Shown one piece after another: positions 44,172-53,846 of a stretch of DNA of 64,000 bases. The position numbers and the translations under genes were made by a program. Under the pieces are notes generated by a model that saw nothing but the letters and a program-made list of their open reading frames with translations, was not told the DNA's origin and did no database searches. Origin of the DNA: MTP4 sp9310u. GTDB lineage: Archaea > Halobacteriota > Methanosarcinia > Methanosarcinales > Methanosarcinaceae. Each line of letters begins with the position of its first letter. Position 1 is the stretch's first letter. The DNA lies in NCBI GenBank assembly GCA_030627005.1, contig DAOUSW010000003.1:1-64000 (forward strand), given 5' to 3'.

Positions 44172-44890
44172 TTGACCTCGCAGCAAACTTCTTATGGATG
44201 TTCCTGGTCGTTATCGGCGGTGTGCTGATTTCATGGAGCGTCCACTTTGTGCCTGTGGGCGGTGCGCCTGCAGCTATGGCCCAGGCAACAGGTATCGGAA
44301 CCGGTACCGTGCAGCTGGCAGCCGGGGCAGGACTTACCGGGCTTATCAGTGCCGGGTACATGATGCAAGTAGTCGACAACCTCCCCCTGATTCTCGCCTC
44401 TGGCACAGTCGGTGCCATGATCATGATCTCAGTTACCATGATCGTAGGGACCTGGGTTTATGTATACGGTGTAGGCTGTGTACCTTCTTCCGCAAAGGTC
44501 AAAGTAGACCCCATAACCCATGACCGCCAGGACCTTTATGTGTCTCAGGGAACTGAAGGACACGGACTCCCAACAGTCTCTTTTGTTAGTGGAGTTATCG
44601 GTGGGGCTCTTGGTGGCTTTGGTGGATCCCTCGTCTACTACGCCCTCCTGAAGGTCGGTATGGGAGTCGCAGAAGTCGATGCAAACATGATCGGACTTGT
44701 GGCAATTTTCGCAGTAGGTATCTTCTTCGTGAATGCTGTAATCCCCTCATACAACATTGGAGGTACCATCGAAGGGTTCCATGACCCGAAGTGGAAGAAG
44801 TGGCCGAAAGCGGTAATTTCATCCTTTGTCGCGACGATTTTCTGCGCACTCGTGGCAGTAATCGCAATTTCACAGCTTGGAGGTCTCTAA
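44168..44890 (+). CDS. mtrD: tetrahydromethanopterin S-methyltransferase subunit D
   Basis: A 240-residue membrane subunit with about six helices. GTVQLAAGAGLTGLISAGYM and VNAVIPSYNIGGTIEGFHDP are conserved blocks. It overlaps mtrE by 4 bases (ATGA). Confidence 0.97.
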   Translation: MIDLAANFLWMFLVVIGGVLISWSVHFVPVGGAPAAMAQATGIGTGTVQLAAGAGLTGLISAGYMMQVVDNLPLILASGTVGAMIMISVTMIVGTWVYVYGVGCVPSSAKVKVDPITHDRQDLYVSQGTEGHGLPTVSFVSGVIGGALGGFGGSLVYYALLKVGMGVAEVDANMIGLVAIFAVGIFFVNAVIPSYNIGGTIEGFHDPKWKKWPKAVISSFVATIFCALVAVIAISQLGGL

Positions 44891-44891
44891 A

Positions 44892-45695
44892 ATGTCTGCA
44901 GGTGGAGCCGGAGGAGAAGCCAAAGGCGGCTTACCTCCAAACACAGTAATAGGAATCGGTGCCGCAGGCGGACTAATAGGAATTTACCTGGCGCACTTCC
45001 TTCCCGCAGCGTTTTCCTTCTTCGGAGGCATCGCGGCAATCTGTGCCATCGTCTGGGGAGCTGACGCGGTCCGCCGTGTTGCAAGCTACGGACTTGGTAC
45101 AGGAGTTCCGTCCATCGGGATGATCTCCCTTGGTATGGGTATTGTCACTGCCCTCTTCGGACTTTCGATAGGAGGCGTTGCAGGCCCGATCGTATCCTTT
45201 ATCGCAGCAGCAGTCATCGGTGCCATAATCGGTGTGCTTGCTAACAAGGTAATAGGAATGGGAATCCCGATTATGGAACGGGCAATGGTTGAAATTGCAG
45301 GTGCAGGAACCCTGGCAATCATCGGGCTTAGCACCGTCATTGCCGGAACCTTCGAATACGGAGCCGTACTTGATAATGTAGTTTCAACCGGGTTTATTGC
45401 AATGATCTTCATCGCTGGTGGGATGGGAATTCTTCACCCCTTCAACGCAAACCTCGGACCCGACGAGAAACAGGACAGGACCCTTATACTTGGTGTTGAG
45501 AAGGGAGCCCTTGCAATGATCATTGCAGGTCTCGCATCCTCAATCAACGAAGGTCTTGGACCTGCCTTTGTCACAATTCTTGTGGGACTCGCTATCTGGT
45601 ACGTGGCATTCAACAAGTACTTCGGATTCGTCAAGAGAGACGCATACGCAGTGGTTGGAACCGGCCTTCTGCCCAGTGAGGAGGAACTACAATGA
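44892..45695 (+). CDS. mtrC: tetrahydromethanopterin S-methyltransferase subunit C
   Basis: A 267-residue membrane subunit. The start MSAGGAGGEAKGG was chosen because GGAGGT lies 8 bases upstream; the longer frame begins inside mtrD. Conserved features include FFGGIAAICAIVWGADAVRR and HPFNANLGPDEKQDRTLILG. Overlaps mtrB by 4 bases. Confidence 0.97.
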   Translation: MSAGGAGGEAKGGLPPNTVIGIGAAGGLIGIYLAHFLPAAFSFFGGIAAICAIVWGADAVRRVASYGLGTGVPSIGMISLGMGIVTALFGLSIGGVAGPIVSFIAAAVIGAIIGVLANKVIGMGIPIMERAMVEIAGAGTLAIIGLSTVIAGTFEYGAVLDNVVSTGFIAMIFIAGGMGILHPFNANLGPDEKQDRTLILGVEKGALAMIIAGLASSINEGLGPAFVTILVGLAIWYVAFNKYFGFVKRDAYAVVGTGLLPSEEELQ

Positions 45696-46018
45696 GCATG
45701 ATTCGTATAGCCCCCGAAGTGCACCTGGTTCTGGACCCCGACACCGCCCTTGTGGCAGAAGAAAGGTCAGACTCAATTGAGTATTCCATGGAACCGGTCT
45801 TTGAGAGGCTGGACAAACTGGAAGCAATTTCAGAGGACCTCGTTAACTCCCTCTCTCCCAGCATGCCACTCCTGAACACCTGGCCCGGACGTGAGAACAC
45901 CTCTTACCTGGCCGGAATCTACGGAAACTCCTTCTACGGAATTATCGTGGGTCTTGCATTCAGCGGACTGCTGGCATTGATAATATACATATACAGCCTG
46001 ATGGGAGGGGTGATCTAA
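45692..46018 (+). CDS. mtrB: tetrahydromethanopterin S-methyltransferase subunit B
   Basis: A 108-residue subunit with a soluble N-terminal part (IRIAPEVHLVLDPDTALVAE) and one C-terminal membrane helix (FYGIIVGLAFSGLLALIIYI). It lies between mtrC and mtrA, with 1 base to mtrA. Confidence 0.96.
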   Translation: MSMIRIAPEVHLVLDPDTALVAEERSDSIEYSMEPVFERLDKLEAISEDLVNSLSPSMPLLNTWPGRENTSYLAGIYGNSFYGIIVGLAFSGLLALIIYIYSLMGGVI

Positions 46019-46019
46019 A

Positions 46020-46742
46020 ATGGTAGATAAAAGAGAACCAGCCCCGGGATGGCCAATCCTGAAAGGTGAATACGAAGTCGGCGATGTTAAAGGCTGTGTT
46101 GCAGTAATTACCTGCGCATCACACCTTCCAGGCAAACCGGTTCTCGATGCAGGAGCAGCAATCACAGGATCCTGTAAAACCGAGAACCTTGGTATAGAAA
46201 AGGTCGTTGCCCACGTAATTTCAAACCCTAACATCAGATACCTGGTCGTAACAGGAGCAGAAGTTAAAGGGCACATTACAGGACAGGCAGCGATCAGCCT
46301 TCACGCAAACGGTGTGAAAGACAACAGGATCGTAGGCGCAATCGGAGCTATTCCGTACGTCGAAAGCCTGAACGCTGAATCAGTAGAACGCTTCCAGGCA
46401 CAGGTCGAGACCGTCGAACTGCTGAACACCGAAGATATGGGTGTCATCACTGCCAAGGTAAGGGAACTCGTTTCAAAGGACCCAGGAGCCTTCGATGCCG
46501 AACCCCTGGTCGTTGAGATCAGCGAGGAAGGCGAAGAAGACGAAGATGTTGGCGTCGTTAGACCGGTCTCAGGAGAAATCGCAACAATCCGCAGCCGGTT
46601 GAAGGGCATTGAAGCCCGGATGCTTGACATCGGAAACCTGAACAAGTTCCACTCAGGGATTCACGCAGGAAAGGTTGAAGGTGCCATGATCGGACTGACT
46701 GTGACCATATCCCTGCTTGGGTTATTACTTCTCGGGAGGTAA
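46020..46742 (+). CDS. mtrA: tetrahydromethanopterin S-methyltransferase subunit A (corrinoid protein)
   Basis: A 240-residue subunit carrying the cobamide. GYEV-type start, ASHLPGKPVLDAGAAITGSC, VISNPNIRYLVVTGAEVKGH and TGQAAISLHANGV form the corrinoid-binding fold; the His in EVKGH (residue 85) is in the place of the cobalt ligand. A C-terminal membrane anchor (GLTVTISLLGLLLLGR) follows an acidic linker. The methyl group passes H4SPT to cobalt to CoM on this subunit, driving sodium export. Confidence 0.97.
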   Translation: MVDKREPAPGWPILKGEYEVGDVKGCVAVITCASHLPGKPVLDAGAAITGSCKTENLGIEKVVAHVISNPNIRYLVVTGAEVKGHITGQAAISLHANGVKDNRIVGAIGAIPYVESLNAESVERFQAQVETVELLNTEDMGVITAKVRELVSKDPGAFDAEPLVVEISEEGEEDEDVGVVRPVSGEIATIRSRLKGIEARMLDIGNLNKFHSGIHAGKVEGAMIGLTVTISLLGLLLLGR

Positions 46743-46747
46743 TGAAA

Positions 46748-46966
46748 ATGGCAGAAGAAGGACAAGGAGTCCCAATGGTGCTTAACCCCCAGATGGGTGC
46801 AATCGATGCTACTGTTGAGAGCATCCGGTACAGAGCGCAGTTGATTGCGAGGAACCAGAAGCTGGACTCCGGGGTCATGTCTACCGGACTTATCGGCTTC
46901 GCACTGGGTTTCCTCTTTTCACTGGTGATGGTAATCATACTCCCGTTAATCATCTGGGGTCTCTAA
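46748..46966 (+). CDS. mtrF: tetrahydromethanopterin S-methyltransferase subunit F
   Basis: A 72-residue subunit with a short soluble part, IDATVESIRYRAQLIARNQK, similar to the N-terminal part of MtrA's partner region, and a C-terminal helix (GFALGFLFSLVMVIILPLII). The second ATG was taken as start because GGAGGT sits 7 bases before it; the ATG at 46742 is almost on the ribosome-binding site. Confidence 0.93.
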   Translation: MAEEGQGVPMVLNPQMGAIDATVESIRYRAQLIARNQKLDSGVMSTGLIGFALGFLFSLVMVIILPLIIWGL

Positions 46967-46982
46967 TTGAGAGGTGAGTAAT

Positions 46983-47201
46983 ATGGATGGAAAAGCACCA
47001 GCCGCATTTGTAGATCCAGATGAGTTTAGCGAAGTATTGAAGAGGCTCGACAAGATCGATGAAAAGGTCGAGTTCGTCAACAGTGAAGTTGCGCAGAGAA
47101 TAGGAAAGAAAGTAGGAAGAGACATCGGAATCCTTTACGGTGCAGTGATCGGACTGCTTCTCTTCCTGATCTATGTCTCGGTATCATCAATGTTCTTATA
47201 A
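46983..47201 (+). CDS. mtrG: tetrahydromethanopterin S-methyltransferase subunit G
   Basis: A 72-residue subunit: soluble helix (DEFSEVLKRLDKIDEKVEFV) then one membrane helix (GVLYGAVIGLL-like LLFLIYVSV). The ATG follows GAGAGGTGA; a GTG nine bases upstream lies within that site. Confidence 0.94.
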   Translation: MDGKAPAAFVDPDEFSEVLKRLDKIDEKVEFVNSEVAQRIGKKVGRDIGILYGAVIGLLLFLIYVSVSSMFL

Positions 47202-47214
47202 GTGAGGGATCAAA

Positions 47215-48162
47215 ATGTTCAAGTTTGATAAGAAACAGGAAGTTTATGAAGTAGGTGGCGTCAAGTTCGGCGGGCAGCCGGGTGAGTACCCAACCGTGTT
47301 AGTCAGTACCATGTTCTACGCAAGGCACAAGATCGTGACCGACGAGGACAAGGGACTTTTCGACAAAGCAGCTGCAGAAACCCTGTGGAACACACAGGTT
47401 GAACTGAGTGACGCAACCGGAAACCCCTACGTAAACCAGATTGTAGGAGAAACCCCCGAAGCCATCAGGAATTACATTGACTGGTTCCTCGGAATCGATG
47501 ACAAGACCCCCTTCCTGATTGACTCTTCCGCCGGAGAAGTGCGCGCAGCCGCTGCCCAGTACTGTACCGAAATCGGTGTCGCTAACAGGGCAATCCACAA
47601 CTCCATCAACGCAAGTATCGAACAGGACGAAATTGACGTCCTCGCGGAGAGCGATGTGGAAGCAGCCATCGTGCTGGCCTTCAACGCAACCGACCCAACC
47701 GTCAAAGGTAAACTCGACATCCTTGAAGTCGGTGGTTCCGGACAGGACAAGGGTATGCTCCAGATAGCCAAGGAATGTGGGATCAAGATCCCCCTGATCG
47801 ACGTGGCAGCAATGCCCCTCGGTGCAGGCTCCGGCGCAACCATCCGCTCAGTCCCGACCATCAAGGGCAAGCTCGGCCTGCCTGTCGGCGGTGGATACCA
47901 CAACATGGCATCCGCATGGGACTGGCTCAGGAAGTTCAAGAAGACCCAGCCCGACCCGAAGTCGATCTACATGCCCTCTGACATCGGGACAAACCTGGTA
48001 GCCCAGATCGCTGGTTCCGACTTCCTGCTCTACGGTCCGATCGAAAACGTCGAGAAGGTCTTCCCGGCTGTCGCCATGGTCGACATCATGCTTGGAGAAA
48101 CCGCCAAGGAACTCGGCATCGAGATCGCCGTGGAGAACCACCCCGTCAACCATCTGACATAA
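47215..48162 (+). CDS. mtrH: tetrahydromethanopterin S-methyltransferase subunit H
   Basis: A 315-residue soluble TIM-barrel subunit that catalyses methyl transfer from methyl-H4SPT to the corrinoid of MtrA. FGGQPGEYPTVLVSTMFYAR, FLIDSSAGEVRAAAAQY, NSINASI and LPVGGGYHNMASAWDW are conserved. GAGGGAT precedes the ATG. It ends the operon and is followed by a hairpin with a T-rich tail. Confidence 0.97.
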   Translation: MFKFDKKQEVYEVGGVKFGGQPGEYPTVLVSTMFYARHKIVTDEDKGLFDKAAAETLWNTQVELSDATGNPYVNQIVGETPEAIRNYIDWFLGIDDKTPFLIDSSAGEVRAAAAQYCTEIGVANRAIHNSINASIEQDEIDVLAESDVEAAIVLAFNATDPTVKGKLDILEVGGSGQDKGMLQIAKECGIKIPLIDVAAMPLGAGSGATIRSVPTIKGKLGLPVGGGYHNMASAWDWLRKFKKTQPDPKSIYMPSDIGTNLVAQIAGSDFLLYGPIENVEKVFPAVAMVDIMLGETAKELGIEIAVENHPVNHLT

Positions 48163-48190
48163 GTTCAAAAAAGTTATCTTAAAAACGGAT

Positions 48191-48246
48191 GGAAACATCC
48201 GGAAAGCAAAGCGGAATGTTTTCCCTTTGCTTTTTCTTTTGTTTTT
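48191..48246 (+). terminator. mtr operon terminator
   Basis: GGAAACATCCG pairs, with bulges, with CGGAATGTTTTCC, and is followed by CTTTGCTTTTTC and further T runs. It starts 29 bases after the mtrH stop. Confidence 0.65.
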
Positions 48247-48302
48247 ACCTCTTTTTCAGTTTATTTAATATTTCTGTTACTATATGGTGTAGAATTTTGT
48301 AT

Positions 48303-48400
48303 GGAACTCTTACGATAGCGTTTGTGTGGAACTCTTACGATAGCATTTGTATAGAACTCTTAAGATAGCGTTTTGTGCAAAATTTATGAAATAGCATTTT
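48303..48400. repeat. 25-bp tandem repeat
   Basis: Three clear copies of GGAACTCTTACGATAGCGTT plus TGTGT, followed by one or more drifted copies, in the long gap after mtr. Confidence 0.9.
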
Positions 48401-48415
48401 GTGTTGGCATTTGTG

Positions 48416-48479
48416 AATTTTCCGATTCCGTAGGAGCAAGATTCAATTTTCCGATTCCGGAGGAGCAAGATTCAATTTT
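48416..48479. repeat. 29-bp tandem repeat
   Basis: Two copies and a partial third of AATTTTCCGATTCCG(T/G)AGGA then GCAAGATTC. No gene that I can support lies in the rest of the gap to 49391; a 100-codon GTG frame at 48615 has no ribosome-binding site or family match. Confidence 0.9.
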
Positions 48480-49391
48480 TTTCACAAAGTTTGAGCTAAT
48501 ATATAGAAAGCATTAGAAATTGGGTGATAAGAGAAGGATAATAAAATGATGAAAATTCAAAAATGATTGGAAAGCAGAGCAGGGACAATTAAAGGTAATG
48601 TGTAACCTGACCGAGTGCTGACCGGAAAATCGCCAGCATCCGGCCAGGAATTGTGCGAATCCACTCCCAAACCCGCTGTTTACGTAGAGGGCCAAGCTCC
48701 ATTATTCAAGAACTTATTCTACGAACAACAAAGAATTGAGGCAAACTTAGAGAGGGTAAGAAACCTATACCCCACTTCTGCAAAGGTATGCAAACTTATG
48801 TTCACACTCCTTAAAGCCCCATTCATTCAGACCCCACGTCCACTTTATTCAACCGGAATGCGAACCCCAATCCACATTCCAATTTTGCTTTTATTCACAA
48901 GAGATAGACTATCATAACACACATAAATAGTAAATTGTGAATTAGATATCAAATATTTTTTAAAGTGTCACGGATAATATCTCCAAAGATTTTGGTAGTA
49001 CAGAAGTCACAAGAATTACCAATTTCCGGCTTACCACAAAATGAGAGGAAAAGAAGGAGAGTTGGCCTTTGCAGTAAAAACGCAGGCAATTATGACCTAT
49101 TTTATCAATAATGGCTTTTGATAAAAGTTCTCAAAAAATAGCACTAAATAGAAAGATTTAATATTCAATAATACTTCATCAATATTAGAGAGGAAATGTG
49201 AAATATTTTTAGGATATGACAAATATATTTTGGAACAATTAGTTCTATATATCCAGTGTCCCGGCCGGAATTTATTAAAAGCTAATACAGCTTCGTTCAG
49301 GATATTATTTGTGGACCGCAGCATACGGGATCAAGAACTATATTAATGATTTATAGAGGACCAAAAGCTGCATTATGTGTTGGGTGGTAAA

Positions 49392-50483
49392 ATGCTGATT
49401 CGAAAAAATATATCCCTTGATGACAAATATCTTAAAAAATTACAGCCACTTCTGGACGCTAATGACGGGAACCTGAGTGCTGCCATCAGGGATACCATTG
49501 CAGTTGCCGATACTGCGCTTACATATCATAACAGTATTGACGAGGCAATCAAATTTTTAAAAGAAGCTCCGTCGAGAGAAGGGATAAACGACACAATCCA
49601 GAGCGGAGAAAATATCGTTATAAATAAGACAATGCTCGAATGGCTCTTCAGGTACACCAAAGGCAGGCTTACGGAAGAAGAACTGGTAAACGAACTGATA
49701 AATCCTTTTGAAGTTCAGGATATGAAAGAACTTGAAGAGTACCTCAACCGGGCTGCTCGGAGCTACCAGTGGCCCATCCGGACTTCAATCAAATGTGAAG
49801 ACATCAATAACCCTGATTCTGCCCTTGTCATTTTTTCAAACTCCACGGTAAACAACCGGGAATTTTTTGCCCAGCTTGTGGCCCATTTCCTGGCAAAATG
49901 GATGCAGCTCGATGTAGAACACATTTTCCGGAGAGCTAATTCTACCCAGATTTCTTTCAAAAAGAACCTCTCGGTTTCCCCGAGTGAGACCATGCCCGGG
50001 ATCAGGAAGCATTTCGGATACCTTGATATCGTGTGCAAAGAGCTCGACGACAACACAGAGTTCTGGACACAGCTCATGTACACCTACAATGTTGAACGAT
50101 ATAACCTCGTAACCCTGCATAGAAACCAGTTTGAAACCTTTGCCGCAGGGGATGCCCCGAACCCCACTAAAATCCTGGAACGCCTGTGCAAACAGTCCTT
50201 AAGCGAAATGACCCTCCCTGATCTGCTTATTGCATTCAAAAGAATGTACCTGGCAACCCAGCTCGTCAAGAACATAGAACTCTACCTGGAACCCGGGAAG
50301 GAATCCGTGACAATCTTCCACGACTTTAAAAATGAAAAGGTAATCTCCAACCTGGTGGAATATTTCTCTAACATATTCAAAGAAAAAGACATTCCTTTTG
50401 AACCTGCATCTTATGCCAGCATGATAGTGTTCAGGTTCAACGAAGAAACCGGACCTATCAATGGTTCCGACTCCCAAAAATGA
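49392..50483 (+). CDS. uncharacterised protein with RHH-like N-terminus
   Basis: A 363-residue soluble protein not assigned to a family. The first 45 residues (MLIRKNISLDDKYLKKLQPL, then NLSAAIRDTIAVAD) have the beta-strand plus two-helix spacing of a ribbon-helix-helix (MetJ/Arc) DNA-binding domain. The remainder is mixed alpha/beta: a helical block (KTMLEWLFRYTKGRLTEEEL), an IFSNSTVNNREFFAQLVAHF segment, and a C-terminal segment TIFHDFKNEKVISNLVEYFS. The ATG follows GGGTGG. It is the first gene after mtr on the same strand, 1.2 kb away. A DNA-binding regulator with a ligand-sensing domain is a reasonable guess and no more. Confidence 0.75.
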   Translation: MLIRKNISLDDKYLKKLQPLLDANDGNLSAAIRDTIAVADTALTYHNSIDEAIKFLKEAPSREGINDTIQSGENIVINKTMLEWLFRYTKGRLTEEELVNELINPFEVQDMKELEEYLNRAARSYQWPIRTSIKCEDINNPDSALVIFSNSTVNNREFFAQLVAHFLAKWMQLDVEHIFRRANSTQISFKKNLSVSPSETMPGIRKHFGYLDIVCKELDDNTEFWTQLMYTYNVERYNLVTLHRNQFETFAAGDAPNPTKILERLCKQSLSEMTLPDLLIAFKRMYLATQLVKNIELYLEPGKESVTIFHDFKNEKVISNLVEYFSNIFKEKDIPFEPASYASMIVFRFNEETGPINGSDSQK

Positions 50484-50605
50484 TCTTAAACCCAAAAAAA
50501 TCCCAAAAAGGGAAACTTCGCCCGAAGCAGGAAGTTTCCCCAAAACCCCTATTAAAAAACCACCTTAAGACCAGACAAGTCCAAAGGATTCCTGCATAAG
50601 AGAAA

Positions 50606-52153
50606 TTAGCCTTTTGCCACACCGAGAGGCAGGACACGTGCAACCTTTCGTGCAATCCCGAGTTCATGCACCACATTTACCACCTCACTACTCGACTTGT
50701 AAACGTCGGGAGCTTCTTCTGCAATAACGGACGGGTGTGTGGCCCTTACCGTAATCCCCATGGCTTCAAGTTTCTCCTTTATGCTCTCTCCCCTGAATTC
50801 CTTCTTAGCGTGCGCCCGGCTCATGACCCTGCCAGCCCCGTGACAGGCGCTTCCGAAAGAGATATCCATTGCCTCTTTCGTACCGCAGAGAATGTAGGAA
50901 GCAGTCCCCATACTGCCAGGGATCAAAACAGGCTGTCCGACATCCCTAAACGCTGCCGGGACCTCCGGGTGGCCTGGGGGAAAAGCCCGGGTAGCTCCTT
51001 TCCTGTGCACGTACACTTCTTTTTTCCTGCCTTCAATAAGATGTTCCTCGAGTTTTGCCACGTTATGGGCAACATCGTAGAGCAGGTCCATTCCAAGCTC
51101 ATCGGAGTCCCTGCCAAAAACCTGTTCAAAGGTTTCCCTTGTCCAGTGAGTGATAACCTGCCGGTTCGCCCAGGCATAATTTGCGGCACAGAGCATTGCC
51201 TTGAAGTAGGACTGAGCTTCCTTTGACTGAGCAGGGGCGCAGGCAAGCTGCTTATCAGGGATCTGTATGCCGTACTTCTTCACGGCCTGGGACAGGGTCT
51301 GAAGGTGGTCCGTGCAGATCTGGTGCCCGGCACCTCTGGACCCACAGTGAACCATAACCGTGACCTGCCCTTCCTCAAGCCCAAAAGCCGAAGCCACCTC
51401 CCGATCATAAATCTCGTCCACGTACTGGACTTCCAGGAAATGGTTCCCACTTCCCAGAGTACCGAACTGGGGTTTCCCTCGCTTCCGGGCTTTATCGCTA
51501 ACATATGCGGGGTCTGCCCCTTCAAGGAACCCGTTCCCTTCACAGTGCTCGGTATCGGCTTCCACCCCGTAACCGGACTCCACGGCCCACTTTGCCCCAT
51601 GAAGAAAAGCATCATCCAGCTCTTTATCAGAAGCCCTGATCCGGCTTTTTGAGCCGACTCCGGAGGGGACATTTTTGAAAAGACCTTCCGTAAGCTCCTT
51701 AATATGAGGGGCCACGTCCTCCTTTTGCAGATTAGTCTTTATCAAACGGACACCGCAGTTGATGTCAAAACCCACTCCGCCGGGACTGATAATCCCCTCT
51801 TCACTATCAAAGGCCGCAACCCCGCCGATGGCAAAGCCGTACCCCAGATGAGCATCCGGCATAGCCATAGAATATTTCTGAATTCCCGGAAGGGTTGACA
51901 CATTTGCAATCTGGTCAATTGTGCCCGGATCGATGCTTGCAAGCAGTTTTTCGGACACAAAAAGGCGCCCCGGAACCTGCATTCCGGGAGTGTGCCCGAC
52001 AGGGATTTCCCAGCTGTTTTCGGAAAGCTTCCGGACCATGCCCCGCACACTTGTAAGCATACTTTCCGGGTCTGTACTTTCTGTCCCTTCACTTTGCGAA
52101 TCCGCGCTCTCCAATCCCCCACATTCCGATCCTGTCTCCTCATTTGCTTTCAT
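50606..52153 (-). CDS. rtcB: RNA-splicing ligase RtcB
   Basis: A 515-residue RtcB, which joins 2',3'-cyclic phosphate (via 3'-phosphate) and 5'-OH ends in tRNA splicing and RNA repair using GTP and Mn. MAMPDAHLGYGFAIGGVAAF, GGVGFDINCGVRLI, MVHCGSRGAGHQ and the guanylylated histidine in SACHGAGRVMSR are all present. The first 38 residues are an acidic Ser/Glu/Asp-rich extension; a Met near residue 39 (MVRKLSENSWEIP) is where most family members begin. The longer start has GAGAGGTGG upstream, so it is kept. Archease lies upstream on the same strand. Confidence 0.95.
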   Translation of the reverse strand: MKANEETGSECGGLESADSQSEGTESTDPESMLTSVRGMVRKLSENSWEIPVGHTPGMQVPGRLFVSEKLLASIDPGTIDQIANVSTLPGIQKYSMAMPDAHLGYGFAIGGVAAFDSEEGIISPGGVGFDINCGVRLIKTNLQKEDVAPHIKELTEGLFKNVPSGVGSKSRIRASDKELDDAFLHGAKWAVESGYGVEADTEHCEGNGFLEGADPAYVSDKARKRGKPQFGTLGSGNHFLEVQYVDEIYDREVASAFGLEEGQVTVMVHCGSRGAGHQICTDHLQTLSQAVKKYGIQIPDKQLACAPAQSKEAQSYFKAMLCAANYAWANRQVITHWTRETFEQVFGRDSDELGMDLLYDVAHNVAKLEEHLIEGRKKEVYVHRKGATRAFPPGHPEVPAAFRDVGQPVLIPGSMGTASYILCGTKEAMDISFGSACHGAGRVMSRAHAKKEFRGESIKEKLEAMGITVRATHPSVIAEEAPDVYKSSSEVVNVVHELGIARKVARVLPLGVAKG

Positions 52154-52192
52154 ATTTATAATCCACCTCTCCTCTGGCTTTTATAATTATGC

Positions 52193-52246
52193 TTCCCTGG
52201 ACTTGATTCCCTGGACTTGATTCCCTGGACTTGATTCCCTGGACTT
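52193..52246. repeat. 14-bp tandem repeat upstream of rtcB
   Basis: 3.9 copies of TTCCCTGGACTTGA, in the leader region of rtcB, about 40 bases upstream of its start. Confidence 0.95.
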
Positions 52247-52542
52247 AACCCTGAAATTCTTCTACCCACACCCGGATTGCCTGCAACCATCTTCCAGGAC
52301 AGATTTCCCAAATGGGCCTGAGAACTCAGGTTCCGTAGTCCAATAATCCATGATACAATGATTTTAACCTGCAATTTGAAATTCCATGAGACAATGATTT
52401 TGTAGTACAGTCATTCATAAGGGCATTTTCCGTACAATAATTCTCAGGTCAATGGTTTGTTCCTTAATACAATGATTCTAAGACGTGATGATAATGATTT
52501 ACATAAGGAAAATATGAATATGGTGCTGTATGAAAGAAACCT

Positions 52543-52596
52543 GAACAAAAAAGTGGACAAAAAAGTGGACAAAAAAGTGGGCATAAAAGTGGACAA
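52543..52596. repeat. 12-bp tandem repeat between archease and rtcB
   Basis: About four copies of AAAAAAGTGGAC, with the third and fourth diverged. It lies in the 524-base gap between the archease and rtcB genes, which has no other recognisable feature. Confidence 0.92.
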
Positions 52597-52677
52597 TCCA
52601 GGATTACCAGGAGCTTGATTCATCCATGAACCGGAGAAGGTATTATTCAAGCCGCTGAAACCTTAAGAAGCCGCCAG

Positions 52678-53118
52678 TTAAAGGTCCACAACCACCTGAG
52701 CCACCCACCCCGCAGGAGTCTTTTCAAGTTCGAGCTGGTTGTAGGTAACAGCCTTGAGCTCGGTTTCGAAGGGATGGATATCAAGATTCCATTTATCCCC
52801 CAATGCCCGGGCTTTCAGAGAGTATTCGCCTTCCTCTTCCTTGATCTCCTCCACCCTGAATTCTCCGAAGATGGTTTCCTCCACTTCAAAGAGAAAAAGA
52901 AGTTCGGAAAGCCAGTCAATAAGCAGGGTGTCCAGGCCCGGGGATTTGAGGGAAATTTCCAGCGAGGTCTCTACAAGGACCTTTTTAGTGTCAATAATCA
53001 CGTTGAACATGGCAAGAGCTGCATTTTCAAAGACTTCTTCCAGGGTCTTACCATAAGCCCGGAACTTCGCATCTGCCGTATGTTCAAGGTATTCGTACTG
53101 TTCAGGTTGAGGCGGCAT
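52678..53118 (-). CDS. archease
   Basis: A 146-residue archease. YEYLEHTADAKFRAYGKTLE and VFENAALAMFNVI are the conserved N-terminal block with the metal-binding His/Asp; LLIDWLSELLFLFEVEE and KAVTYNQLELEKT follow. Archease speeds RtcB guanylylation and multiple turnover, fitting its position upstream of rtcB on the same strand. Confidence 0.96.
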   Translation of the reverse strand: MPPQPEQYEYLEHTADAKFRAYGKTLEEVFENAALAMFNVIIDTKKVLVETSLEISLKSPGLDTLLIDWLSELLFLFEVEETIFGEFRVEEIKEEEGEYSLKARALGDKWNLDIHPFETELKAVTYNQLELEKTPAGWVAQVVVDL

Positions 53119-53237
53119 AGTCCTGTATTGGGTTTTGTGTTACATTAAGTTTATCCGCCCCAGGAGCCTGTTTTTACCCAGGGAGGAAATATCCGTTCCC
53201 GGAAAAGTTTCCGGAAAAACTGAGAAGAGACCTTAGT

Positions 53238-53846
53238 TTACAGCCGGTTCCAGATGTAATGTATCCTCTGAAAAGCCGTGATATGACTGGTCAATGCAAT
53301 CAGGGTGACAGCCCAGCCCAGGATAGAAAAGCCAGCGATGGTAGCCGGATAGGCAAAATTTACGAAGGCAGAGAGAATGATAACCACCAGACGGTCAGCC
53401 CTGCCCATGATCCCTCCATAGTACCTTCCAAGAGAAAGAGCCTGGGCCTGGGTCCCCAGGTAGCTTGTCAGCAGCACACCCACGATTGCCGCAACCCCGA
53501 TCTGCCAGGGCACGTAGCCTGCAAAAAAGATGCTGCAGATAATAAAGACATCCGAATAGCGGTCGATAACATGATCCAGGAAATCTCCCCTGGCGGTGGC
53601 CTTGTTTGACTTCCGAGCAACCGCCCCGTCCAGGGCATCCAGGACAGAATTCAGCACAACGAAGATACCCGCCAGGAGGACGAGGCCCCGGGCTGCCGGG
53701 GAGTAGTAAAAGCAGAGCCCCGCAATAAAGGCACAAATAAGGGAAGCTATGGAAACCACATCAGGAGAGATGCCCTTCCGGATGAAAAGGTCTGCCAGCG
53801 GTTCAATAACTTTTGAGGCGAAGGGTCTCAGGGCATCGAACGTCAT
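53238..53846 (-). CDS. CDP-alcohol phosphatidyltransferase (archaetidylinositol phosphate synthase type)
   Basis: A 202-residue membrane enzyme. DALDGAVARKSNKATARGDF followed by LDHVIDRYSD is the DxxDGxxAR-x8-GxxxDxxxD active-site motif of the family, with both metal-binding aspartate pairs. About six helices surround it. The RYSD and GRADR context fits the archaeal archaetidylinositol phosphate synthase branch, which joins CDP-archaeol to inositol phosphate; other polar head groups are possible. It lies 119 bases upstream of archease. Confidence 0.88.
   Translation of the reverse strand: MTFDALRPFASKVIEPLADLFIRKGISPDVVSIASLICAFIAGLCFYYSPAARGLVLLAGIFVVLNSVLDALDGAVARKSNKATARGDFLDHVIDRYSDVFIICSIFFAGYVPWQIGVAAIVGVLLTSYLGTQAQALSLGRYYGGIMGRADRLVVIILSAFVNFAYPATIAGFSILGWAVTLIALTSHITAFQRIHYIWNRL

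Noticed and set aside
48615..48917. 100-codon frame in the gap after mtr
   Set aside because: GTG start without a ribosome-binding site, unusual composition and no family match.
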